From IMG/VR virus record IMGVR_UViG_3300006030_000101, positions 1 to 24,882 of that record: a DNA stretch of 24,882 nucleotides. One strand, 5' to 3'. Within the stretch, counting starts at the first letter, position 1; each line of letters opens with the position of its first letter. The notes under the pieces were generated by a model, which saw only the letters and a program-made list of their open reading frames with translations, was not told where the DNA came from and did not search any database. Shown here in pieces: positions 8,694-14,745 of the stretch. A program made the position numbers and the translations under genes. The DNA is from a virus.

Positions 8694-8848
8694 TTGTTTA
8701 GCTCCTGCTCAAGTTCCGCTACCCGTTTCTTCGCCGCTTCAAGTTCGCGGAACAATTGGCCGACGCGCAGCACTGCCGCATCGAGCGCCGCGTTACGCTG
8801 CTCAATCAGCATCAGCACACGCCCGTCCATTTCAACCGGGTCAGTCAT
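8690..8848 (-). CDS. Short coiled-coil protein
   Basis: This 52-residue, nearly all-helical protein has heptad-like spacing in the C-terminal two thirds (AVLRVGQLFRELEAAKKRVA, then ELEQELNK), so it should form a short coiled coil. The ATG at 8848 overlaps the fibre gene stop by eight bases; an ATG at 8884 would add 12 residues but overlap more. The stop forms ATGA with the first ejection gene. In P22 the gene between 26 and 7 is gene 14, an assembly factor for ejection protein gp7. This gene is in that place but is far shorter and shows no evident similarity. It could be a chaperone or minor virion part; function is unknown. Confidence 0.65.
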   Translation of the reverse strand: MTDPVEMDGRVLMLIEQRNAALDAAVLRVGQLFRELEAAKKRVAELEQELNK

Positions 8849-9686
8849 TTGTCGTTTTCGCATGTAAGTAGACTGTGGTTCCATTCACTGATATGGTCAC
8901 AGTCCGGTTGGGAGACGTTGGGCTTACGGCGTTCAGGCTGTTCCCAATCGAGACAACGCCGGTAACGCCCAACGTGCCGCTCAGTGTCATACTGGCCCCG
9001 GCAATAGTCCCGGTTAGCGTAGGCGAAGCACTCATGACCACGTTACCACTGCCGGTAATGGCGTTACTCACCAAGCCCTTGCTGCCGTCGGTAAACACCG
9101 CCTGCGAAGCCGTCAGCGACGACAGAATCGGTTGACTGCTCAGGGTTTGCACACCGGTGAAGGTCTGCGCCGCGTCGGTTCGTGCAAGCGTCGAATTGGT
9201 CGAGGGGAACGTATGCGCCGTGGAGTCCGTCCCCGCAAGCGTCAGTGAAGCATTCGTCGTCAGCGTCTTGCCGTCTGTCCCCGCAAGCGTCAGCGATGCG
9301 TTCGTCGTCAACGTCTTACCGTCTGTCCCGGCCAACGTCAGTGAAGCATTGGCGGTCAACGTCTTACCGTCCGCAACAGTCAGCGTCGCCCCCGTAGCGG
9401 GCTGCGTCAGCGCCACCTTGTTGATGCTGGTGGCTGTGGCTACCCCCAGCACGGGCGTGACGAGTGTAGGCGAAGTGGCGCGCACAGGTGCCCCGCTGCC
9501 GGTAGCCGTCACCCATGTTGCCAGCGTGTTCGAGCCGCCGCCTACCAAAAGCTGCGTGGTCAACCCCTGCGTCAGTATCAAGGCGGTTCCCGATACGTCC
9601 GCGAAAAAAGCGTACCATTCCCGCGACGGCCTTCCCGTAGCAGGGTCTACGACAGAGGCGGATTGGGCTAAAGGTATCAGTCTCAT
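8841..9686 (-). CDS. Repeat-bearing tail fibre or needle candidate
   Basis: This 281-residue protein is rich in Thr, Ser, Ala, Gly and Leu. The N-terminal part (1-30, LIPLAQSASVVDPATGRPSR and EWYAFFADVSG) resembles virion-attachment ends of phage fibres. The middle (about 105-153) has three copies of a 16-residue unit of the form DGKTLTTNASLTLAGT, followed by further strand-turn patterns (TFTGVQTLSSQPILSSL, GNVVMSASPTLTGTIAG) typical of trimeric beta fibres. In P22 this slot, after gene 10, holds gene 26, the tail needle plug, but gp26 is a coiled coil whereas this protein is beta-rich. It may be a thin fibre or a non-homologous plug. It is joined to gp10 by ATGA. Structural role likely; exact role unknown. 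Confidence 0.87.
   Translation of the reverse strand: MRLIPLAQSASVVDPATGRPSREWYAFFADVSGTALILTQGLTTQLLVGGGSNTLATWVTATGSGAPVRATSPTLVTPVLGVATATSINKVALTQPATGATLTVADGKTLTANASLTLAGTDGKTLTTNASLTLAGTDGKTLTTNASLTLAGTDSTAHTFPSTNSTLARTDAAQTFTGVQTLSSQPILSSLTASQAVFTDGSKGLVSNAITGSGNVVMSASPTLTGTIAGASMTLSGTLGVTGVVSIGNSLNAVSPTSPNRTVTISVNGTTVYLHAKTTND
9229..9372 (-). repeat. Three tandem 48-base repeats inside the fibre gene
   Basis: Three adjacent 48-base copies start at 9229, 9277 and 9325 and encode the 16-residue unit DGKTLTTNASLTLAGT with small changes. The first two copies are the most alike, which suggests recent duplication. The repeat stays in frame, so copy number could change the fibre length without breaking the gene. 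Confidence 0.9.
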
Positions 9687-11089
9687 GCCGCCGCCAGATA
9701 TGCGTCAGTAATCACGCGCTTCACCGGATCGGTGATTTCCACCCAATAGACGCGCGAATTGGGGCTTCGGACGGAACCCAAACGGTTCCACTTGGTCACG
9801 TAGTCATACTCGCCAAGTTGCCCCATGCTGCGCCACACGGGGTTGCCCCAAGTGTGGCCGCTATCATCACTCCACTTGAGCATGGCCTGCGGGTCTGATC
9901 CTTGCCCGGTTTCCAACCCCACGCCAGTCTCAAACTTGATCGCCAGCGATGCGTGAGCCACCGTGGTGTCCGTGTCGCTACCGCCGAGCGAGCGGCACAC
10001 ACGTATCGACGGCATCGGGTCTCCGTCGTCATCGTAAATATCGAGGCTCAAGTCATACAACCTGCCGTCCTCGTAATCCCCTACGATGTGCCTGCCGTTG
10101 AACTCGACATAGCAGTTAGCGCGATGACGCTCCAACTCGCCACTGATCGTATTGCGGTAAGCGCGGCGGTGCCAAAACCCGCTCGCCACATCGAACACCC
10201 ACGTTTGATCGCCGCCGGGGAATTGAAGCCAAATGAACACATGGCCTTCGTCCTTCTGTGCCCACATCATGCAATCGTCGAAGGCGCCCATCGCGCGAAT
10301 TGCGGTTTCAATCGCGTGCGTGGAAACCCGCACGGGCGTGTAAGCGTTCAAGCGCCACACAACACCCTCGCTGCCGAGGAAGAATAGCGAGTTATCGGCC
10401 TTGCAGATCGACGCACGGCCCGCAAGCCCCGTTTCGATAACCGCGCGGCGGGCGAAGGTGAACGACGCATCACCGCTGTTGTACCAAATCTCGCAAGTCT
10501 TTTCGCCGCCCAAGAATAGCTCTTGGTGATCGACTGCGCACCCAATCAGGTTATCCGGCGCGGCTTCGGCGGAAGCAAAGTCCGCCGAATCCCACGTTGT
10601 CCCGTCTACTGAAATCCAAAACCGTTGCGTGCCGCCTTCGACAACAACGAACGTCTGGTCGAGGATACACACGCCTACCGGGAACGCCGGGAAGTCAACG
10701 TCTGCTACGACAGCGAAAGCCCCACCCGCGTAAGTGTAGGTGTATCCGTACTGGCCGTCCACGAGCAGCATCACAAGACCGTTTGTCTCCATCTGGACAA
10801 CGCCGCTATTGGTGGACAGGGTGCCCAATTCGGTGGCTACGTTTCCGGTCGTCACGGAGTAGAACTTATTGCCGCAGACAAAATAACTCGTGCCTGCGTC
10901 TACCCCCGCGCCACGCACTTGCAGCGCCGCGCCCAGCGTGATGAAGGAAGTCGAACCGTGGGTACCGTACAGCACTTTCCCGGACGGGCTGCCGGGGTCA
11001 ACCTCCAAAAACAGGTTGACGCACTGCTGCGCGTCAGCATTCACGCTGCGCGACTGGTACTCACCCCCGATGAAGTCAAAGGACGGCAT
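9683..11089 (-). CDS. Tail hub / packaged DNA stabilisation protein, P22 gp10-like
   Basis: This 468-residue protein is almost the same length as P22 gp10 (472). It opens with DFIGGEYQSRSVNADAQQCVNLF (residues 4-26, where VNLF-type phrases are typical) and continues with repeated beta blades such as FYSVTTGNVATELGT, FLGSEGVVWRLN and HVFIWLQFPGGDQTWVFD, as expected for the beta-propeller-like nozzle. gp10 assembles under the gp4 ring, closes the channel and carries tailspikes and the needle. The ATG shares a base with the stop of the adaptor (TAATG) and the stop forms ATGA with the next gene. Family and position agree, so the call is firm. Confidence 0.93.
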   Translation of the reverse strand: MPSFDFIGGEYQSRSVNADAQQCVNLFLEVDPGSPSGKVLYGTHGSTSFITLGAALQVRGAGVDAGTSYFVCGNKFYSVTTGNVATELGTLSTNSGVVQMETNGLVMLLVDGQYGYTYTYAGGAFAVVADVDFPAFPVGVCILDQTFVVVEGGTQRFWISVDGTTWDSADFASAEAAPDNLIGCAVDHQELFLGGEKTCEIWYNSGDASFTFARRAVIETGLAGRASICKADNSLFFLGSEGVVWRLNAYTPVRVSTHAIETAIRAMGAFDDCMMWAQKDEGHVFIWLQFPGGDQTWVFDVASGFWHRRAYRNTISGELERHRANCYVEFNGRHIVGDYEDGRLYDLSLDIYDDDGDPMPSIRVCRSLGGSDTDTTVAHASLAIKFETGVGLETGQGSDPQAMLKWSDDSGHTWGNPVWRSMGQLGEYDYVTKWNRLGSVRSPNSRVYWVEITDPVKRVITDAYLAAA

Positions 11090-11745
11090 TAGTAGTTTGT
11101 GTATTCCGTTACTTCATTATCGACACACAGGGCATTCAGCTTGCGGATTTGCAACTCCGCGAAACGGGATTCCTTCATCAGCCGGAGAATTCGCGCCTCT
11201 GGCATGGCGAAGTCGTCCGATATGTCATAAGCGATGATATCCCGCAGCCAACGCAGCATAGCCACATCCACGTCGGGTGCGGTGCTCGCCGCTGTGTCGT
11301 CCGCGATCTTCTCGTACGTGAGTTTGATTGTCGTGTTGGACGTAGGGATGGGCCAGAATACAAAAACGCCGGAGCCAGTATGGAGCGCCTTTTGCGGTAC
11401 GCCGGTAGTCGTCTTATCCATTATTTCCGCGTATGAACGCGGCCCTATGATATCCACCGGATCGTCCATCGAAACGTTCCGCGCGGTCATTCTTATGGGG
11501 AATAGATAATCCGATGCTGCGGTAGCCGTCGCAGCGCCAGCAGATAACGTAAAGGACACCGGCTGCGGCGTAACCTTGCGCCAGAATGTTCCGAGGCGGT
11601 GCATTTCCTTCAACCGAAGGTCGATTGCCTCGAACACAATGGCTTCATCGTCAGCGTTCGCCGTCTGCCCGATGGCGAGCGCGCGCACCTTGCGCAGCAC
11701 CATATCGCGCAATTGCTCTCGTGTGCGGGTGAAGGCGACGGTCAT
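11089..11745 (-). CDS. Head-to-tail adaptor, P22 gp4-like
   Basis: This 218-residue protein occupies the place of P22 gene 4, directly before a gp10-like hub. The N-terminal half is helical (REQLRDMVLRKVRALA, then EAIDLRLKEMHRLGTFWRK at about 39-57), a central beta region follows (FTLSAGAATATAASDYLFPIRM and FVFWPIP), and the C-terminal half returns to helices (LRWLRDIIAYDISDDFAMPE, then KESRFAELQIRKL). This helix-beta-helix layout fits tail adaptor proteins of the P22 and SU10 types, which form a dodecameric ring under the portal and seal packaged DNA. P22 gp4 is shorter (166 residues) and also carries peptidoglycan-hydrolase activity; no such active site is obvious here. It starts two bases after the zinc-finger gene. 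Confidence 0.85.
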   Translation of the reverse strand: MTVAFTRTREQLRDMVLRKVRALAIGQTANADDEAIVFEAIDLRLKEMHRLGTFWRKVTPQPVSFTLSAGAATATAASDYLFPIRMTARNVSMDDPVDIIGPRSYAEIMDKTTTGVPQKALHTGSGVFVFWPIPTSNTTIKLTYEKIADDTAASTAPDVDVAMLRWLRDIIAYDISDDFAMPEARILRLMKESRFAELQIRKLNALCVDNEVTEYTNY

Positions 11746-11747
11746 GG

Positions 11748-12020
11748 CTATGCCTTACAGAATTTAATGTGCGTGGCCGCGCCGAAACCGAAACTCTTGT
11801 GGCACTTCGGGCACTCGGTCAGCTTGATGGTGCGCTGCGGTTCAGGGGCTTCCGCTTCAACGGACGGCTCGCTGGCTGGCTGCACACGCTCAAACTCAGG
11901 CATTCGTTTCAACGCTTCGAGGGTTGCATCGTCGTGGATTATGGCGGGCTTGCCGTTCCAGAACACATACCCGCGAAATTCACGGTACGGCCCGCTGGTA
12001 AATCGATACGCTTCGCTCAT
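11748..12020 (-). CDS. Small C2HC zinc-finger-like protein, unknown function
   Basis: This 90-residue protein has an N-terminal part (1-45) that looks like a small mixed fold (YRFTSGPYREFRGYVFWNGK, then a helix DATLEALKRM). A flexible Glu/Pro-rich linker (48-65) leads to a C-terminal candidate zinc finger, Cys70-x2-Cys73-x10-His84-x3-Cys88. It starts by ATGA overlap with the GT8-like gene and ends two bases before the gp4-like adaptor gene, so it bridges cassette and tail module. No relation to a named family was recognised. It could belong to either group; similar short proteins occur next to head-tail connector genes in podoviruses, but that is recollection only. Confidence is good for a gene and low for any role. 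Confidence 0.75.
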   Translation of the reverse strand: MSEAYRFTSGPYREFRGYVFWNGKPAIIHDDATLEALKRMPEFERVQPASEPSVEAEAPEPQRTIKLTECPKCHKSFGFGAATHIKFCKA

Positions 12021-12661
12021 GCCACAGCCTCCAGTCTCAATAGCTCGTTTGCCCGCGCCGCCATGAAATTCTTACGCGGCCCCTTAAAGTGCAGAATCGA
12101 CGCGCCGCCCCCGGCGTCTAGTGAATTCGGCGCAAAGTTGTAATCTTCGCCGGGAACGATGCGCGTGTCGAACCCGCCCCGTTTAATCAATCGGCACACC
12201 GCCAACTGATCGCCCATCCATTCCTGCATTTTCGGTTCGTAGGTCAATAACTCTTTTTCCGCAGCGGCCCAAAACTCAGGACTGCGGGAAAACACCACGC
12301 CCATGTTGTGCGGCATTTCCGCAAAATAGTCATGCTGTGCGCCGTCATTCTTCAAACGGCTGGCGATGGCGATGTCGAACTGCTCATCAAACACGTTTTG
12401 CACGTTCTTTACCACCAGCACGTCCACGTCGATAAATAGCCAATCCCCCGGGGTTTGGTGATGGCGCATACGAAACACCGCCATCGGGCATTCCTTCGGC
12501 ATCCGTTTCACTTCGTCCACGTTCGGGATGCGTGGGCTGTTAATGTCTGTGAGGTGGACAACCTTCACCCCCGGCATTGTCTGCTTCGCCACTTGCGCGG
12601 CCAATCCACCGAGGTATCGGTATTCTGGCGAGCTACCCACAAGGTAAAAGCCTACGCGCAT
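12017..12661 (-). CDS. GT8-like (GT-A fold) glycosyltransferase
   Basis: This 214-residue protein carries the marks of a retaining GT-A glycosyltransferase. It has a DxD-type metal motif in WLFIDVDVLV (74-83), the NMGVVFSRS strand (119-127), GDQLAV (150-155) and the C-terminal ILHFKGPRK (189-197), which recalls the HxxGxxKP loop of family GT8. It lacks the long N-terminal region of many GT8 members, so it is compact. The ATG at 12661 has GGAGG four bases upstream and overlaps the oxidoreductase gene by 10 bases; the stop forms ATGA with the zinc-finger gene. It probably transfers a sugar from a nucleotide donor. Donor and acceptor cannot be read from sequence. It closes the sugar cassette. 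Confidence 0.88.
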   Translation of the reverse strand: MRVGFYLVGSSPEYRYLGGLAAQVAKQTMPGVKVVHLTDINSPRIPNVDEVKRMPKECPMAVFRMRHHQTPGDWLFIDVDVLVVKNVQNVFDEQFDIAIASRLKNDGAQHDYFAEMPHNMGVVFSRSPEFWAAAEKELLTYEPKMQEWMGDQLAVCRLIKRGGFDTRIVPGEDYNFAPNSLDAGGGASILHFKGPRKNFMAARANELLRLEAVA

Positions 12662-13308
12662 AACGCCTCCGTGACTTTAACGCCAAGTTCCATCCCCTGC
12701 GTATCCGGGCGGCCTTCCCCGCACGCGGCCAAGAATTCGCGGATCAACACATCCATGGGGCGCGGGTCGGTAAACGGGTCGTCGTAGGTCAATTCGCCGT
12801 CTTTGGTCACAACGGTGAAGCAGCGCTTCACACGTTCCTTTGTTATCTGCATGTCGTGCGGTGCGAACTCCCCGCCGATGTCCATACGCATCGCCACGTC
12901 ATGAGCGCCCCAATCAAATACCGGGTCGGTCTTACACGGCCCGCCGCTCACCGAGTACACGCCCACTACGCCACCAGCAGCGGCCTTTTTCACTTCACGC
13001 CATGCCGGGGAGTACAGGTGGGTGTGGCCGACAAAGCCCACTACGCCCATACGCTTCGCAAGCTCCAGAAGCGCGCGGGCGTGGTCAACGCGCAGGCACA
13101 TGGGTTTCTCGATAAGAACGTGGCACCCGTGAGAGAGCGCGGCCTTGGCGATGTCGTAATGCGTTTCAGCGGGCGTGGCGATGATAATGGCGTCCGCGTC
13201 GAGCCTCGTGTCACGCGACGTAACCCACGCCAAAGGCTCGCCCAACTTCTCGAAAGTTTTGACGTACACCCGGCCCCAATGACCGTTTCCGATAAGTCCG
13301 ACTCTCAC
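12652..13308 (-). CDS. Short Gfo/Idh/MocA-type NAD(P)-dependent oxidoreductase
   Basis: This 218-residue protein has the dinucleotide loop GNGHWG (residues 7-12), the strand IIIATPAETHYDIAKAAL (41-58), the family hallmark EKP with its catalytic-type lysine (67-69), VGHTHLYSP (93-101) and WGAHDV (133-138), where family members keep an active-site histidine. It would oxidise or reduce a sugar keto or hydroxyl group. Usual members have about 320-350 residues. This one is shortened between the second strand and IIIATP and in the C-terminal sheet, yet keeps the key motifs and reads without interruption. The GTG at 13308 gives a GTGA junction with the methyltransferase; a TTG at 13320 is less likely. 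Reduction of a methylated keto sugar is a sensible role but unproven. Confidence 0.9.
   Translation of the reverse strand: MRVGLIGNGHWGRVYVKTFEKLGEPLAWVTSRDTRLDADAIIIATPAETHYDIAKAALSHGCHVLIEKPMCLRVDHARALLELAKRMGVVGFVGHTHLYSPAWREVKKAAAGGVVGVYSVSGGPCKTDPVFDWGAHDVAMRMDIGGEFAPHDMQITKERVKRCFTVVTKDGELTYDDPFTDPRPMDVLIREFLAACGEGRPDTQGMELGVKVTEALCA
12666..12670 (-). promoter_or_regulatory. Ribosome binding site of the GT8-like gene
   Basis: GGAGG on the coding strand lies four bases before the ATG at 12661, within the final codons of the oxidoreductase gene. It suggests this enzyme is made at a good rate inside the operon. Confidence 0.65.
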
Positions 13309-14402
13309 GCAGTCACCCAATTAAGTTCCGGGTGCTTCGCGCGTAGCTCGCTGGCGAAGTTCCACGCAAAGGGGAAAATCTTGTCGTATTTCCGCGTTCT
13401 GAATTCGTCAAAGGAAATTATCGGCACGTTAAGCCCCGGCGTGTACAGCCCTTGCTTCTCCGGCGTGTCGTCAACGATAAAGTCTACCCGCGCGCCGGTT
13501 TGGTACATGAATGTCGTTGCCTTGGCGGGCGCTCCGTAACCGGCGATGACGCCACGCACCCCCTCAAGCGGGTTTTTCACCGTCTGCACCGCCTGCACCA
13601 ACGCGGCCAAGTCGGGCGGTTGCTCGTCAACCTCAAAGGTCGATGGCGTCTTTTTCGCGTAGACGCGAATCGAGCCGCCTTGGTTGGCCGTGTGCTTTAC
13701 GTCGTGGATATGGAAGCCCTCCGATAGCAGGAATTTCTGCAACGGTTTCAGGTGGTGGTAATCAAGGTGCTCGTGGTAGATCATGTCCCAATGCCGCCCT
13801 TCAATCAGGTCATGAAGGTACTGAACCTCGAAGATAAAGGTTCCGGTGTCCTTTAGGAACACATCGACGCCGCGCACCACTGAGCGCAAATCGTCAATAT
13901 GCGCCAGCACGTTTACCGCTACCACGACATCCACCGGCCCGTTAAACGGGTAGAAGTCCCTCGCAAACCGCAGGTTAAACTCCGCGCGTATGTTGGGCAG
14001 TGTTTTACAACTGCTCGCCGGGTCAACGCCCAGCACGCGATTGCCCTTCGCCGCAAGGTAGTCAAGCAGCGTGCCGTCGTTACTGCCGATTTCAAGCACA
14101 AAACCGGCGTTGCCGATTTCTTCCGCCAGTCCCGATAGGTGCTCTTTGAACGACGATGACACGCCGGACTTATACCGATAGTCTCCGTACAAAACGGCGG
14201 GATCGACAACTACACCAAGCTGGACGTGTCCACACTCCGCGCAGTTCGTAAGCCCGAGCGGGTACACCTCCTGCTCCTTGGGCGCGGGCACATACCCGTT
14301 CGCAAGGGGCGTGGGTTTCAGGTCAAGTAAGGGCTTGACTTGGTTTCCACAGAGCCGACAGGTCTGGCGAGCGCACCAAGTCTGCGGTGTAGGTGTCTTC
14401 AT
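13305..14402 (-). CDS. SAM-dependent sugar C-methyltransferase
   Basis: This 365-residue protein has the three-part layout of the TylC3/TcaB9-type NDP-sugar C-methyltransferases. It has an N-terminal zinc domain with cysteines 15, 18, 54 and 57 (CRLCG, CAECG), a SAM-binding Rossmann domain with EIGSNDGT (104-111), the family signature YHEH (209-212), and a C-terminal domain with AGYGAPAKATTF (287-298) and YTPGLNVPI. Characterised relatives methylate carbon 3 of dTDP-4-keto-6-deoxy sugars; that substrate is an inference here. The ATG at 14402, with GAGGA nine bases upstream, is chosen over an upstream start at 14531 whose first 43 residues look like out-of-frame cupin sequence. The stop overlaps the GTG of the oxidoreductase. 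The family call is strong. Confidence 0.95.
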   Translation of the reverse strand: MKTPTPQTWCARQTCRLCGNQVKPLLDLKPTPLANGYVPAPKEQEVYPLGLTNCAECGHVQLGVVVDPAVLYGDYRYKSGVSSSFKEHLSGLAEEIGNAGFVLEIGSNDGTLLDYLAAKGNRVLGVDPASSCKTLPNIRAEFNLRFARDFYPFNGPVDVVVAVNVLAHIDDLRSVVRGVDVFLKDTGTFIFEVQYLHDLIEGRHWDMIYHEHLDYHHLKPLQKFLLSEGFHIHDVKHTANQGGSIRVYAKKTPSTFEVDEQPPDLAALVQAVQTVKNPLEGVRGVIAGYGAPAKATTFMYQTGARVDFIVDDTPEKQGLYTPGLNVPIISFDEFRTRKYDKIFPFAWNFASELRAKHPELNWVTA

Positions 14403-14745
14403 CTCTGATGTTCCTCGCAAAGCACAGCAGTTGGGTATCCACCGGAAAAACGGTCGTATGCTCCATGTACGGTTCTGTCCGCACCCACTCACCGGCGGGC
14501 ACCGTTTTGTGCGACACGGCTTTCTCGCCAACAGGCCGCTCGTAGTACTCCATGCGCCCGCTCACCACGTAGCAGATGTGCCAATCAGTGCGGTGCCAGT
14601 GATTCGAGCGAATAGACCCCGCCTTGCTATAGATGGCGATGATGCTGTTCACCGGCTCGTGGCAAATGCTCTCGATTAGCCCGCGCGGATCGTCCACAAT
14701 GAGGGAACCAGCCTGCGGATTAAACTTCTGTGTTTCAAGCTGCAT
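14323..14745 (-). CDS. Cupin-fold sugar enzyme candidate
   Basis: This 140-residue, single-domain cupin has a likely metal site from His49 and His51 (SNHWH), His56 and His96 (PYMEH). Other cupin features are the turn YVVSGRMEYYE and the phrase VPAGEWV. Small cupins beside sugar genes often isomerise or epimerise nucleotide-linked sugars, but some are sensors, so the reaction is not settled. The ATG at 14745 is chosen because AAGGA lies five bases upstream and the overlap with the TPR-glycosyltransferase gene is then only 11 bases. Starts at 14766 and 14781 would lengthen it by 7 or 12 residues without a better ribosome site. Its 3' end overlaps the methyltransferase gene by 80 bases. Confidence 0.87.
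   Translation of the reverse strand: MQLETQKFNPQAGSLIVDDPRGLIESICHEPVNSIIAIYSKAGSIRSNHWHRTDWHICYVVSGRMEYYERPVGEKAVSHKTVPAGEWVRTEPYMEHTTVFPVDTQLLCFARNIRDEDTYTADLVRSPDLSALWKPSQALT
14412..14416 (-). promoter_or_regulatory. Ribosome binding site that sets the methyltransferase start
   Basis: GAGGA on the coding strand lies nine bases before the ATG at 14402 and inside the cupin gene. It supports a real 80-base overlap between the two genes. Confidence 0.6.

Noticed and set aside
9229-9372. CRISPR-like array
   Set aside because: The 48-base units are directly adjacent with no spacers and stay in frame within a fibre gene, so they are coding tandem repeats.
14403-14531. N-terminal extension of the methyltransferase from 14531
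   Set aside because: The extra 43 residues are Arg/Cys/Pro-rich and overlap the core of the cupin gene in another frame; the ATG at 14402 has a ribosome binding site and starts just before the zinc domain.
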